Source: Clostridiaceae bacterium AM27-36LB (GTDB lineage: Bacteria > Bacillota > Clostridia > Lachnospirales > Lachnospiraceae). From it: a stretch of DNA of 64,000 nucleotides. Below, in pieces: positions 35,402 through 44,081 of the stretch. Each line of letters starts with the position of its first letter. The stretch's first letter is position 1. The notes below the pieces were generated by a model that made no database searches, was not told where the DNA came from, and saw nothing but the letters and a program-made list of their open reading frames with translations. Both the position numbers and the translations under genes were made by a program. Location: assembly GCA_003480725.1 (NCBI GenBank), contig QUJQ01000004.1, positions 186,001 to 250,000 on the forward strand, read 5' to 3'.

Positions 35402-35550
35402 AATACTGTTCCTCCGTACATTTTATCTTCTACAAGCTTTCGCCCCTTCTGATATTCCAATGGTTCCTTTTCTTGCCTGTTCTGAAATTATCTTCTCATA
35501 TATATCGCATTTCTTCAAGCTTTGGATAATTTGTGGTCTGATTCCGCGGT

Positions 35551-36230
35551 GACTGTCCAATTCCCGACAGACATCTTTCACAGCTCGCCTGTTTTTGAGC
35601 ATTTTCATAACCATAATGTCTTCTGCTGCCCAATTCTCTCTTAAATAGCTTCTCGCGTGGAAGATTTTGGACAGCCAACTTCTTCTCCGCGCTTGAGCTG
35701 CCCAATTCCCGACAGACATCTTTCACAGTTCGCCTGTTTTTGGGCATTTTCATGGCCATAATGTCTTCTGCTGTCCAATTCCCTCTTAAATAGCTTCACG
35801 CGTGGAAGATTTTGGGCAGCCGACATCTTCTCCGCGCCTGAGCTGCCCAATCTATGACAGACATCTTTCACAGCTCGCCTGTTTTTGGGCATTTTCATAT
35901 CCATAATGTCTTCTGCTGCCCAATTCCCTCTTAAATAGCTTCTCGCGTGGAGGATTCTGGGCAGCCAACATCTTCTCCGCGCTTCAGCTGCCCAATCTCC
36001 GACAGATTTCTTTCACAACTCGCCTGCTTTTGGGCATTTTCATGGCCATAATGTCTTATGCTGCCCAATTCCCTCTTAAATAACTTCACGCGAAGAAGAT
36101 TTTGGACAGCCAACATCTTCTCCGCGCCTGAGCTGCCCAATCTCCGACAGATTTCTTTCACAACTCGCCTGTTTTTGGGCATTTTCATGGCCATAATGTC
36201 TTCTGCTGCCCAATCTATGACAGATATGTC
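35551..36230. repeat. 145-bp tandem repeat array, about 4.7 units
   Basis: The landmark CCATAATGTC recurs at 35611, 35756, 35901, 36046 and 36191, exactly 145 bases apart each time. Units are 85-95% alike by eye. Because 145 is not divisible by three, successive units fall in different frames, so the short open frames across it are not one protein. Each unit contains GCTGCCCAA and TTGGGCAGC arms about 35 bases apart that can form a hairpin. The first unit is partial on the left and the last has lost its centre. No promoter or coding function is recognised. Confidence 0.93.
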
Positions 36231-36240
36231 CAAAAAGAAA

Positions 36241-36270
36241 AGGCTGCCCGCTCATTTGAGCGGACAGCCT
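36241..36270 (-). terminator. Terminator after the M23 peptidase gene
   Basis: AGGCTGCCCGCTCA (36241-36254) with TGAGCGGACAGCCT (36257-36270), one mismatch; the minus strand then reads TTTTCTTTTTGG. Confidence 0.85.
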
Positions 36271-36311
36271 CTAATGAATAACACTTGAAGTCATATACAT
36301 GCTCCAAAGTG

Positions 36312-37778
36312 TTACTGCAAATATTTCAGTGGATTCACCTGAGTTCCATTCACAAGGATCTCAAAATGTACATGAGGTCCGGTGCTTCGACCAGTGTTTC
36401 CACTCAATGCGATCTTCTGGTTCTGCTCGACTTTCTGGCCTGCGGATACCAGAATCTTGCTCAGATGGCCATAACGGGTCATCTTACCATCCGGATGACG
36501 GATGGTGATACAGTTACCGTATCCTCCAGACCAGCCGGCACTGACAACGGTACCTCCGCAGGAGGCACGGACTGCAGTTCCCTTCGGCACTGCCCAGTCA
36601 ATTCCTTTATGCATACGTCCCCAACGCCACTTAAAAGTGGATGTCATGGTTCCTCCCGTAATCGGCTTGATATAAGTCGGAGGTGTCTGTGTACCTTTCT
36701 CCACAATCTTCGGCACTGGCTCCACCATGACATTTTCTGCGATCATTTCCTGAGCACTCTGCGTATCATTCTTGTATGTGGTCAGCATGGTCACCTCATG
36801 ATGTCCTGCCACCTCTTCCTGCAGAACTTGTGTCTGTGTGGTGTACCAGCTGTCATTATCTACATACTGAGTCTCTGCGTAATAATCTTCCTCATAGGTT
36901 GTCTGCACCTGTCTCATCACAGACAGCTCTGGTTCCGGCACGCTGATAATAATCTCATCGCCCAGATGCAAAGTTGCGTCTCTGGTAAGTCCAGGGTTCA
37001 GTGCCAGCACTTCATCCACATAATAGCCGCGGCTGTTGGCGATCACAGAAAGCGTATCTCCAGACTGCACCTCATAAGTCTGATTCTTCTCTTTTTCCTT
37101 GGTCACTTCGTCAATAGCCGCATCCAGAGAGGTCAGCTGATCCGCATCAATATAAGCTTCCGAAATCTCGACTTTTTCAGCAAAATCCAGTGCCTTCAGG
37201 CCATCACCGTCCGCAATCTCTTCCTTCGGTGTCACCTGCACTGTAAATGCGTTTAACTCGCGGCTGGTATCCGATACCACCTGTACCTGAAACAATCCAT
37301 CTGGATCATTTGCCGTCAGTGCTGCTTCCAGAAGCTGCTGTACCTCGTCCATGCTTGCCAGATTGATGGTAAATTCGTTGACCTTCACCATGTAATATTT
37401 CTGTTTTGCAGTCTTTACTTTTTCCTGCAGCAGATCATAGATCACCTGCTCCAGCTGCTCTTCCTTCAGAGTGCTTCCGAACAGCTTCGATACCCGCTGA
37501 AAGCTGCACTCCACATTGGCCAGTACCAGTCCCTCAGTCTCCCTGGCGATCTTTGCTCTGGCATTCAAGAATGCCTGATCCACTTCCTCCGGATCAGCCA
37601 CTGCACCAATGACTTCTCCATCCAGCAATACCTCACTATAGGTGGTCTCATTCCCCAGCGTATTCCCCAGGATCGGTACACAGAATAACATCAGCATACA
37701 GCATCCGATGCCCCAGCCTGCCAGATTTATCTCGAATTTCCTTCCGAATAATTTTTTGTATTTTTTCCTTTTCCGCAT
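36312..37778 (-). CDS. Membrane-anchored LysM/G5-like/M23 peptidoglycan endopeptidase
   Basis: A 488-residue cell-wall enzyme. A cytoplasmic basic start and one hydrophobic helix (about 22-40) anchor it. A long coiled region follows, then LysM (YEVQSGDTLSVIANSRGYYV, about 235-280), a G5-like beta segment (about 285-370) and a C-terminal M23 domain with zinc ligands in MHKGIDWA and GPHVHFEI. It should cut peptide crosslinks in peptidoglycan outside the membrane. The start overlaps the flavin reductase frame by 52 bases; no better downstream start is seen. Confidence 0.9.
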   Translation of the reverse strand: MRKRKKYKKLFGRKFEINLAGWGIGCCMLMLFCVPILGNTLGNETTYSEVLLDGEVIGAVADPEEVDQAFLNARAKIARETEGLVLANVECSFQRVSKLFGSTLKEEQLEQVIYDLLQEKVKTAKQKYYMVKVNEFTINLASMDEVQQLLEAALTANDPDGLFQVQVVSDTSRELNAFTVQVTPKEEIADGDGLKALDFAEKVEISEAYIDADQLTSLDAAIDEVTKEKEKNQTYEVQSGDTLSVIANSRGYYVDEVLALNPGLTRDATLHLGDEIIISVPEPELSVMRQVQTTYEEDYYAETQYVDNDSWYTTQTQVLQEEVAGHHEVTMLTTYKNDTQSAQEMIAENVMVEPVPKIVEKGTQTPPTYIKPITGGTMTSTFKWRWGRMHKGIDWAVPKGTAVRASCGGTVVSAGWSGGYGNCITIRHPDGKMTRYGHLSKILVSAGQKVEQNQKIALSGNTGRSTGPHVHFEILVNGTQVNPLKYLQ

Positions 37779-38377
37779 GTACTTCTTTTCTTTCCCTTGT
37801 TCTTTTGGCCGGAAGACTTCTTCCGGACAGAATATCCAAAACTTCCTGCTTTTTCTCCTAATGTAAAGTACTCTCCATGAGAGTAAGTGATAAGCCCTGC
37901 CTGATTCAGCTCAAATTTACCCTGTTTGTTCAGATACTTATCTTCAATCGTCACATTGGTCGCTTCTGCCAGGAACAGGTCATGACTTCCCAGTTCTTTG
38001 ATCTCTGTCACTTTACATTCAATGTTTACCGGACTCTCAGCGATTCCAGGTGCTGCAATAGTTCTGGATGGAAATGGAGTCAGATGCATCTCTGCAAATT
38101 TGTCCACATCTCTTCCGGAACGAACACCGCAGTAGTCTGCCGCACGCACCAGATCCTTCGTAACCAGATTGATCACAAACTCACCGGATTCTTTTAAAAT
38201 ATGATGAGAGTATCTTTCTTTTCTCACAGAGATAGATACCATGGTCGGTGAAGAACAGACGGTTCCTGCCCACGCGATTGTAATGATATTAGGTTTTTCA
38301 TCCGGAAGTCCGCAGCTTACCATTACTGCCGGTACCGGATACAGCATATTCCCTGGTCTCCAATACTGTTTTGCCAT
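37727..38377 (-). CDS. Flavin reductase family protein
   Basis: A 216-residue protein of the FMN-binding split-barrel flavin reductase family. Visible blocks: PAVMVSCGLPDEKPNIITIAWAG, SPTMVSISVRKERYSHHIL and EFVINLVTKDLV. It binds FMN and may reduce flavin or act on an unknown substrate. The last 17 residues are Lys/Gly/Ser-rich and overlap the following M23 gene in another frame, so the natural C terminus may be extended by drift. Confidence 0.85.
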   Translation of the reverse strand: MAKQYWRPGNMLYPVPAVMVSCGLPDEKPNIITIAWAGTVCSSPTMVSISVRKERYSHHILKESGEFVINLVTKDLVRAADYCGVRSGRDVDKFAEMHLTPFPSRTIAAPGIAESPVNIECKVTEIKELGSHDLFLAEATNVTIEDKYLNKQGKFELNQAGLITYSHGEYFTLGEKAGSFGYSVRKKSSGQKNKGKKRSTCGKGKNTKNYSEGNSR

Positions 38378-38492
38378 GTTTTGATACTCCTGTTCTGATT
38401 CTGTCCTGATTTTTTGACAACATTTTTATTTTAAGCACTGAAAGCCCATTTGACAAGGAAAATCACGGTTTTTTTACACTTTTTTCATAAAA

Positions 38493-38534
38493 AAATCCCC
38501 CATCTGGAAATCTTTCATTCCGGATGGGAGATTT
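38493..38534 (-). terminator. Terminator after the DUF2325 gene
   Basis: AAATCCCCCATCTGGAA and TTCCGGATGGGAGATTT pair with two mismatches; on the minus strand a run of Ts (TTTTTTTATG) follows. Confidence 0.8.
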
Positions 38535-38560
38535 CTTATGATAAAGGATTCTTTGTGGCC

Positions 38561-38842
38561 TTAAGCAACATACTCTTTCAGAATATTTTCCAGTGCGGAT
38601 CCGCTGCTTGTGTGACAGCGTACCACCTGCACATTATTCTTCTTCGCCTCATCCACTGCCGTTTTCACCATTTTGTGAGATACAGTGTTGGTAAAGAGGA
38701 TGAACAGATCCGGTGATCCCATCTGTTTATCCATGCTGGCTGACATCTGCGTGAATACTTTTGCCTTACATTTATAGTTTTTACAGATTTTCATATACTG
38801 ACATACCATACGGTCATGTCCACCCACGATAACAACACTCAT
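38561..38842 (-). CDS. DUF2325 domain protein
   Basis: A 93-residue protein matching DUF2325: it starts MSVVIVGGHDRMVCQYMKIC, has DLFILFTNTVSHKMVKTAVDEA and a terminal VVRCHTSSGSALENIL. The family is common beside Feo, flavodoxin and DUF3793 genes in clostridia, but its activity is not established. It follows the flavodoxin gene by 21 bases and is the last gene of this iron-linked operon. Confidence 0.85.
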   Translation of the reverse strand: MSVVIVGGHDRMVCQYMKICKNYKCKAKVFTQMSASMDKQMGSPDLFILFTNTVSHKMVKTAVDEAKKNNVQVVRCHTSSGSALENILKEYVA

Positions 38843-38863
38843 GAAACGGTTCCTCCTATTCTA

Positions 38864-39295
38864 CTAGCACGCGGCTAATTGTTTTCCAAGTTCCATTAAT
38901 TTTGCTTCTGTTTCATCATCCGGTGCATCTGCACAGATGGCATCCTCGCCTCCGATCACATCAGCGCCTGCATTTTTCATCTGGTCAACCCAGTTCCGCA
39001 TCCACTCACCGTCTCCCCATCCGTAGGAACCAAACAATGCAATCTTCTTGCCGGATGCGAATTTCTCTACTTCAGCAACAAATGGTTCCATAGTGCTCTC
39101 TTCCAGCACTTCGTCACCCATTGCCGGACAACCAAGTGCAAATGCGCTCTCGCCTTTGAGCTCCTCTGCGTTGAAACCATCAACCGGAACAACCTTTGCA
39201 GTGGCACCTGCCGCCTCTACTCCTTTTGCTACCATGTTTGCCATTGCCTCAGTATTACCTGTCTCGCTGTAATAAACAATTACGATCTGTCCCAT
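38864..39295 (-). CDS. Flavodoxin
   Basis: A 143-residue short-chain flavodoxin. The FMN-phosphate loop is IVYYSETGNTEAMANMV; later loops are GCPAMGDEVLEES and FGSYGWGDGEWM. It substitutes for ferredoxin in electron transfer, typically when iron is scarce. AGGAGG lies eight bases before the ATG; an upstream frame extension is ignored. It lies between DUF3793 and DUF2325 genes with two TTAG-N6-CTAA sites upstream of the operon. Confidence 0.93.
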   Translation of the reverse strand: MGQIVIVYYSETGNTEAMANMVAKGVEAAGATAKVVPVDGFNAEELKGESAFALGCPAMGDEVLEESTMEPFVAEVEKFASGKKIALFGSYGWGDGEWMRNWVDQMKNAGADVIGGEDAICADAPDDETEAKLMELGKQLAAC

Positions 39296-39314
39296 TTTAA
39301 GAATCCTCCTGTCT

Positions 39315-39878
39315 TTAATATGCCTGGCAACTGATCTCACACAGACTGCTGCCTGCGCTCAGCATCTGCAGTACCATGTTCCGAACTGCCTGATAGAGCT
39401 GAAATGTCTTTTTGGCTCCTGTCTCATCACTGTATACTTTCCAGTAGCCAGAGCAGAGAAAGTCTTTTCCTTCGTGCTCAATGAATCCTTTCACATCACT
39501 TAACGGATATCCAAGAAATGCACCCATCTCATGCGGAAATTCAGCTCTTCCTTCTTTGTATTCCGTAAACCGTTCCGCCAGCCTTGTAAGCATCTGGTCA
39601 AGTGTACTCTCTTCTGTCTGATAACCATAAGATTTCAGAAATTCTCCTGTCCCCGGCCAGAGAAGCAATGCTTCCAGTCTGTCCTTCCGGTACAGAAGCC
39701 AGATGCTTTTCTGTTCTCCCCGATGGAGACAGATCCCCCATATTCCAGGAATGTCTTCCATCTCCAGAAACCGCTCTTCTTCCTCTCTTGTAAGAATCAG
39801 AAGATTGGATGGCTTCACATCCATAAGAACCGGCGAACACTGATTCGCAATACTGTTTCCAATCATTGTCTCTATCAT
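39315..39878 (-). CDS. DUF3793 family protein
   Basis: A 187-residue protein with the DUF3793 pattern: KPSNLLIL near residue 22, RLEALLLWPGTGEFLKSYGY and HEMGAFLGYPLSDVKGFIEH, then YWKVYSDETGAKKTFQLYQA. No catalytic motif is known. The family is found mainly in clostridia, often next to flavodoxin, so a role in iron-limited metabolism is inferred. First gene of the operon, 19 bases before the flavodoxin gene, with a promoter and tandem operator just upstream. Confidence 0.82.
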   Translation of the reverse strand: MIETMIGNSIANQCSPVLMDVKPSNLLILTREEEERFLEMEDIPGIWGICLHRGEQKSIWLLYRKDRLEALLLWPGTGEFLKSYGYQTEESTLDQMLTRLAERFTEYKEGRAEFPHEMGAFLGYPLSDVKGFIEHEGKDFLCSGYWKVYSDETGAKKTFQLYQAVRNMVLQMLSAGSSLCEISCQAY

Positions 39879-39902
39879 CTCTTCCTCCGATCCTTATTTT
39901 GG

Positions 39903-39962
39903 TTAGTTTATTCTAATTAGTTGCCGCTAACTTATAGTAGCAGATTCCATAAAAAAAAGCAA
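39903..39962 (-). promoter_or_regulatory. Promoter and tandem TTAG-N6-CTAA operator of the DUF3793-flavodoxin operon
   Basis: Minus-strand TTGCTT (39957-39962), 17 bases, TACTAT (39934-39939). Directly downstream, covering the start of transcription, two abutting sites of the form TTAG-N6-CTAA occupy 39917-39930 and 39903-39916. The same form occurs before feoB (44082-44095). The DtxR/IdeR consensus contains TTAG-N6-CTAA, so a metal-dependent repressor is likely. Confidence 0.7.
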
Positions 39963-39999
39963 CTATGCAGCTGATAGATTTTATCAACTACATAGCTGC
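39959..39999 (-). terminator. Terminator after the LysR gene
   Basis: GCAACTATGCAG (39959-39970) and CTACATAGCTGC (39988-39999) pair fully in RNA when G-U pairs are allowed, and the minus strand continues into TTTTTTTT. It overlaps the -35 region of the next operon's promoter. Confidence 0.82.
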
Positions 40000-40005
40000 C
40001 ATGAT

Positions 40006-40917
40006 TTAGTTTCCCAGATTTTCACAGATATATGCAAGAAATTTCTCTGCTTCAGCTGTTAATTCATCCCTCTTTCGCTTCACATATCCAAGTACGATCC
40101 GATCCTTCTCTCCTTTGATAGGAATCTGCCGGATTCGTCTGCCCATCTCCTGCCTGTTGTCTCCCCAGACGGAAATGCTGCACAAATCAGTTTTGCTGAC
40201 TAACTCAAGCAGCACATCCCTGCTATTAGTCATCAATGTCTTTCCATGAGCTCTGTGATACTGATAGTCTTCCTTCCCATGCACCAGTTGAATCGAAAAC
40301 ATATCCTGGTCTGCATCCATCTGAATCAGTTTGATCTCCCGCAGTTCTTTGTTGCTCACCGACTCTGCCCCATATAACGGGCTCTCCGGTCCTGCCAGTA
40401 ATACAGTCGAACGTTTCCCGATCTCCGTAAATTCCAGCCGCTTGTGCGCCAGCATCTGCAGAAGTGCCGTCTTCTGGTTCTGATCCACCAGAAGGAATCC
40501 AATGTCCACTCGATGGTGATGGACCATACGCAGAAGTTCTTCTGCATTACGCTCCATATATTCCACATGAAGTCCTTCTTTTACTTCCTGTGCAAAAAAT
40601 GTCCGAAACAGATGATTCAGCTCATCATCCGGTGTCACTGCAATCTTCAGCATCCGGATATCCTTTTCTTCCCGCACATGTTGAATCTTGCCGGAATCCA
40701 CCAGGATCCGGCAGGCATATTCGTATACCTTGCGTCCCTCTTCTGTAGCTTCCACACCTCTTGCGTTTCGCTTGAGAAGCTGCATGCCAAGCTCTACCTC
40801 CAGAGATTTGATCGTTTTGCTGATATGCGGCTGCGTTGTATATAAGAGCTCTGACGCCTTCTTAAAACTTCCATTGTCAATGCTGACAACCAGATACTGA
40901 AGCTGCTTAATATCCAT
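40006..40917 (-). CDS. LysR-family transcriptional regulator under a cobalamin riboswitch
   Basis: A 303-residue LysR regulator. The HTH is at the N terminus (MDIKQLQYLVVSIDNGSFKKA, then TTQPHISKTIKSLEVELGMQLLKR) and a substrate-binding-protein-like effector domain covers about 90-300. The start at 40917 follows GGGGGGAGAAAT. Its mRNA leader carries a cobalamin riboswitch and an intrinsic terminator immediately before the ribosome site, so expression should drop when B12 is plentiful. Targets are not identifiable; nearby genes are iron-related. Confidence 0.9.
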   Translation of the reverse strand: MDIKQLQYLVVSIDNGSFKKASELLYTTQPHISKTIKSLEVELGMQLLKRNARGVEATEEGRKVYEYACRILVDSGKIQHVREEKDIRMLKIAVTPDDELNHLFRTFFAQEVKEGLHVEYMERNAEELLRMVHHHRVDIGFLLVDQNQKTALLQMLAHKRLEFTEIGKRSTVLLAGPESPLYGAESVSNKELREIKLIQMDADQDMFSIQLVHGKEDYQYHRAHGKTLMTNSRDVLLELVSKTDLCSISVWGDNRQEMGRRIRQIPIKGEKDRIVLGYVKRKRDELTAEAEKFLAYICENLGN

Positions 40918-40951
40918 ATTTCTCCCCCCGTTCTCCACGTTATACAATAAA

Positions 40952-40975
40952 AGACCTGCGCATACGCGCAGGTCT
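40952..40975 (-). terminator. Riboswitch expression-platform terminator before the LysR gene
   Basis: AGACCTGCGC (40952-40961) and GCGCAGGTCT (40966-40975), perfect 10-bp stem and 4-base loop, then TTTTATTG on the minus strand. It lies about 100 nt after the riboswitch core and 35 bases before the LysR ATG. Confidence 0.9.
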
Positions 40976-41077
40976 GATCTCTTTTCTATACACGGACAAA
41001 GACGAGATGCAGGATGGCTGCTCTCGTTTATTGATATGTCTATGTAAGAGTTCTTATCTGCCGTAAGAAGCACTTAT

Positions 41078-41270
41078 TCCCTGCAAGCAGTTCTCCTGAC
41101 TCCAGTTCACAACCATTACAGTCCTTCCCAGACCTCTCCGGTCCAGTGGATCATCTATAACGGCTCCCTGTCACAGTGGCGGGACCGCACCGGATTCACA
41201 CCGGTTTCTCTATAAATCCTTTCGGAACTTGCAGTACCCGGAATCTATCATGAATTCCGTCGTTTTCTTT
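41078..41270 (-). ncRNA. Cobalamin (AdoCbl-type) riboswitch
   Basis: On the minus strand the core reads CCGGTGTGAATCCGGTGC then GGTCCCGCCACTGTGAC, the hallmark of cobalamin riboswitches. The B12 box is AGTCAGGAGAACTGCT (41086-41101) against consensus AGYCAGGAGACCTGCC. The outer P1 helix pairs ACTGCAAG with CTTGCAG. A promoter TGGACA-17-TATAGT (41277-41305) lies just upstream. It governs the LysR gene through the terminator at 40952-40975. Confidence 0.92.
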
Positions 41271-41330
41271 ATTTCAACTATATAGAAGTTTCTCCGGATT
41301 GTCCACCTTTTTTTCCTGTCTTTGTGTAAA

Positions 41331-41363
41331 AAAGAGACCATGGATCACCCATAGTCTCTCTTT
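41331..41363 (-). terminator. Terminator after the Fur-like gene
   Basis: AAAGAGACCATGG and CCATAGTCTCTCTTT pair around a short loop, followed on the minus strand by TTTTTTACAC. Confidence 0.82.
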
Positions 41364-41372
41364 GCGCATTAT

Positions 41373-41804
41373 TTATTTCAGAATCACCTGGTCTATGTCC
41401 TGTACATTATGATAGCCCTTCTGGCGCAATGCATAAGTCAGTACCCGGTTCCATTCCTCAGCATCAAAATCTACTTCATGATGATTTTTCAGAATCACAC
41501 GGCAGCCATTGATCGGATTCTGCGCAGATCGCCCAGTCAGACGATATGGAACATTCGTCTGAAATACGCCAAGCTCTGTCAGAGCATTTACCATCCGGTA
41601 TACCGTTGCAATTCCAATATTCTTATCACGTTTAGAAGCCTGATAATAGATTTCTTTGCAGCTGGTGCAGTCCTGTTCAAATACAATGTCAAGAATCAGC
41701 CTGCGCTGCTTCGTGATCCGCATGCCACGGTTTCGAAATTTCTCCAGGATCATATCCTTTTCACGTGTAATCCGAATCAGTTTTTCGTCTTGCACTTGGA
41801 GCAT
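41373..41804 (-). CDS. Fur-family metal-responsive repressor
   Basis: A 143-residue Fur-like protein. The winged helix includes GMRITKQRRLILDIVFEQ and IGIATVYRMVNALTELGVF. The metal/dimer half is reduced: HHEVDF is present but the usual C-terminal CxxC zinc pairs are absent. Start at 41804 is chosen because GGAGG, inside Gly codons of the upstream Cys-rich gene, lies nine bases before it. The two genes overlap by 28 bases, so it is translated with the feo operon and probably regulates it or other iron genes. Confidence 0.85.
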   Translation of the reverse strand: MLQVQDEKLIRITREKDMILEKFRNRGMRITKQRRLILDIVFEQDCTSCKEIYYQASKRDKNIGIATVYRMVNALTELGVFQTNVPYRLTGRSAQNPINGCRVILKNHHEVDFDAEEWNRVLTYALRQKGYHNVQDIDQVILK

Positions 41805-41923
41805 CCTCCGCATCCTCCTCCGCAGCTTCCACAGCTCTTTCCATTTTTCTTATCTTTCCAGATACTGCGTGCAGCTGCTACAACTATTGCCAATACAACA
41901 AGTCCTACAACCAGTGTTCCCAT
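41777..41923 (-). CDS. FeoB-associated Cys-rich membrane peptide
   Basis: A 48-residue peptide. One N-terminal hydrophobic helix (LVVGLVVLAIVVAAA) is followed by a basic stretch and a Cys/Gly-rich tail, SCGSCGGGCGGCSKC, with five cysteines. This matches the FeoB-associated Cys-rich family, found next to feoB in many Firmicutes and thought to help FeoB function. It starts four bases after the feoB stop. Confidence 0.9.
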   Translation of the reverse strand: MGTLVVGLVVLAIVVAAARSIWKDKKNGKSCGSCGGGCGGCSKCKTKN

Positions 41924-41926
41924 TTT

Positions 41927-44065
41927 TTATGCCCTTGCCTTTACTTTTACATTCAGAGTTGTTGCTTCTTTATACGGACGAACCAACAGCCAGATGAACA
42001 ATACGATCAGTGCAATTGCAACGATCAGCCATGGAGTATATACACCATAGAAGATAGCGCTTCCAACCTGATTGATCACCAGAGATACACAGTAAGCAAG
42101 CAGACACTGATATCCGATTGCAAACCAGGTCCATTTTGCATTGTTCATCTCTCTCTTGATAGCTCCGATCGCTGCGAAGCATGGTGCACACAGCAGGTTG
42201 AATACCAGGTATGCATATGCTGCAACTGCGGTATAATCCTTGGCAATACTGCCCCAGAACTCTGCGCCATCCTCAGCAACTTCCTCTAATCCATACAGAA
42301 CGCCGAAGGTACCTACTACGTTCTCTTTCGCTACCAGACCGGTAATTGCTGCTACAGTAGCTTTTGCATTTCCGAATCCCTGCGGAACGAAGATCCAGGA
42401 GATCGCATTACCAATCGTTCCAAGGAAGCTGTCTGCAAAATCTTCTACTGCACAGTAAGTGCCGTTCTCAAATCCATAAGTAGAAGTATACCAGATAAAG
42501 ATGGTGGATAAAAGAATAACCGTACCAGCTTTCTTAATAAAGGACCATCCACGCTCCCACATGCTTCTCAATACATTGAGAACCGTCGGCATATGATAAG
42601 CCGGAAGCTCCATAACGAACGGAGCCGGATCACCAGCAAACATCTTGGTTTTCTTCAGGATGATACCGGAGCAGATAATTGCTGCGATACCAACAAAATA
42701 TGCACTTGGTGCAACCCACGGAGCACCGCCAAAGATAGCACCTGCGAACAGAGCGATGATCGGAAGCTTAGCTCCACAAGGAATAAATGTTGTCGTCATG
42801 ATGGTCATACGACGGTCACGCTCGTTCTCGATGGTTCTGGAAGCCATAACACCAGGAACGCCGCATCCTGTACCGATCAGCATCGGAATGAAGGATTTAC
42901 CGGACAGACCAAATTTACGGAAGATACGATCCATGATAAATGCAACACGAGCCATGTATCCACAGTCCTCAAGGATAGCCAGGAAGATGAACAGTACCAG
43001 CATCTGCGGTACGAATCCAAGGACAGCTCCGACACCGGCAACAATACCATCAAGGATCAGGCTCTGCAGCCATCCAGCACAGCCAACGCTGGTCAGAAAT
43101 CCTTCTACTGCAGGAGGTACGATCTCTCCGAACAGTACATCATTGGTCCAATCTGTTACACAGGTACCAACCGTCGTTACAGACACATAATATACCAACC
43201 ACATGATCGCTGCAAAAATCGGAAGAGCAAAGATACGATTGGTAACGATCCGATCGATCTTATCAGATGTGGTCATCTGTCCTGCTTTTGCTTTCTTGCA
43301 ACATTTTCCAATAATAGAAGAAATGTATACATAACGCTCATTGGTAATAATACTCTCTGCGTCATCATCCATTGCTTTCTCTACGCCATCTACAATACTG
43401 TCAACATCTGGAGCACTCTTCATCTGCTCTTTGATCTTGTCATCGCGCTCAAACAGTTTGATAGCGAAGAAACGCTTCTGTTCTTCTGTAACCTCGCTGC
43501 CGATCCTAGCCTCGATTGCAGTCAGAGCCTCTTCAACTTTTTTATCAAAGGTATGTACGATCTGCTGTGCTTTGTTAGCCTGTGCAGCCTGAACTGCCGC
43601 TTCAGCAGCCTCTTTTACTCCAGTACCTTTCAGTGCGGAGATCTCAACGACCTTGCATCCAAGTACTTCGCTGAGTTTGTCAATGAAGATCTGGTCGCCG
43701 TTTTTCTTAACAACGTCCATCATGTTGATCGCCATGACAACCGGGATTCCAAGCTCCAGCAGCTGTGTGGACAGATACAGGTTTCTCTCAAGGTTAGTTC
43801 CGTCTATAATGTTCAGGATCGCATCTGGACGCTCAGATACCAGATATCCTCTGGCTACAACCTCCTCCAAAGTATATGGAGACAGGGAGTAGATTCCTGG
43901 AAGGTCCATGATCACTACATCAGAATGTCCCTTTAATTTTCCTTCTTTTTTCTCAACCGTAACACCAGGCCAGTTACCAACGAACTGATTTGCGCCGGTC
44001 AGTGCATTGAACAGAGTGGTTTTACCACAGTTCGGATTACCGGCAAGTGCAATCTTTAAAGCCAT
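41927..44065 (-). CDS. feoB: Ferrous iron transporter FeoB
   Basis: A 712-residue membrane GTPase. The N-terminal G domain shows G1 GNPNCGKTTLFNALTG, G3 DLPGIYSLSPY and the NMMDVV region; a helical insertion domain follows to about residue 270. The membrane part has two Gate domains (GTGCGVPGVMASRTIEN, and FIPCGAKLPIIALFAG). It imports Fe2+ across the membrane. AGGAGG lies before ATG, and a TTAG-N6-CTAA palindrome lies 17 bases upstream of the start. Confidence 0.96.
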   Translation of the reverse strand: MALKIALAGNPNCGKTTLFNALTGANQFVGNWPGVTVEKKEGKLKGHSDVVIMDLPGIYSLSPYTLEEVVARGYLVSERPDAILNIIDGTNLERNLYLSTQLLELGIPVVMAINMMDVVKKNGDQIFIDKLSEVLGCKVVEISALKGTGVKEAAEAAVQAAQANKAQQIVHTFDKKVEEALTAIEARIGSEVTEEQKRFFAIKLFERDDKIKEQMKSAPDVDSIVDGVEKAMDDDAESIITNERYVYISSIIGKCCKKAKAGQMTTSDKIDRIVTNRIFALPIFAAIMWLVYYVSVTTVGTCVTDWTNDVLFGEIVPPAVEGFLTSVGCAGWLQSLILDGIVAGVGAVLGFVPQMLVLFIFLAILEDCGYMARVAFIMDRIFRKFGLSGKSFIPMLIGTGCGVPGVMASRTIENERDRRMTIMTTTFIPCGAKLPIIALFAGAIFGGAPWVAPSAYFVGIAAIICSGIILKKTKMFAGDPAPFVMELPAYHMPTVLNVLRSMWERGWSFIKKAGTVILLSTIFIWYTSTYGFENGTYCAVEDFADSFLGTIGNAISWIFVPQGFGNAKATVAAITGLVAKENVVGTFGVLYGLEEVAEDGAEFWGSIAKDYTAVAAYAYLVFNLLCAPCFAAIGAIKREMNNAKWTWFAIGYQCLLAYCVSLVINQVGSAIFYGVYTPWLIVAIALIVLFIWLLVRPYKEATTLNVKVKARA

Positions 44066-44081
44066 TTTTTCCTCCTCATGG

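Noticed and set aside
35551..36230. CRISPR array
   Set aside because: The repeat is 145 bp with no short repeat/unique spacer alternation and no cas genes nearby.
35423..36233. Four similar open frames of about 90-100 codons on the minus strand
   Set aside because: They repeat each other because of the 145-bp array, change frame from unit to unit, and lack ribosome sites, so they are not counted as genes.
42593..43936. 447-codon open frame antisense to feoB
   Set aside because: FeoB is unmistakable on the other strand; the antisense frame has low-complexity composition and no start signals.
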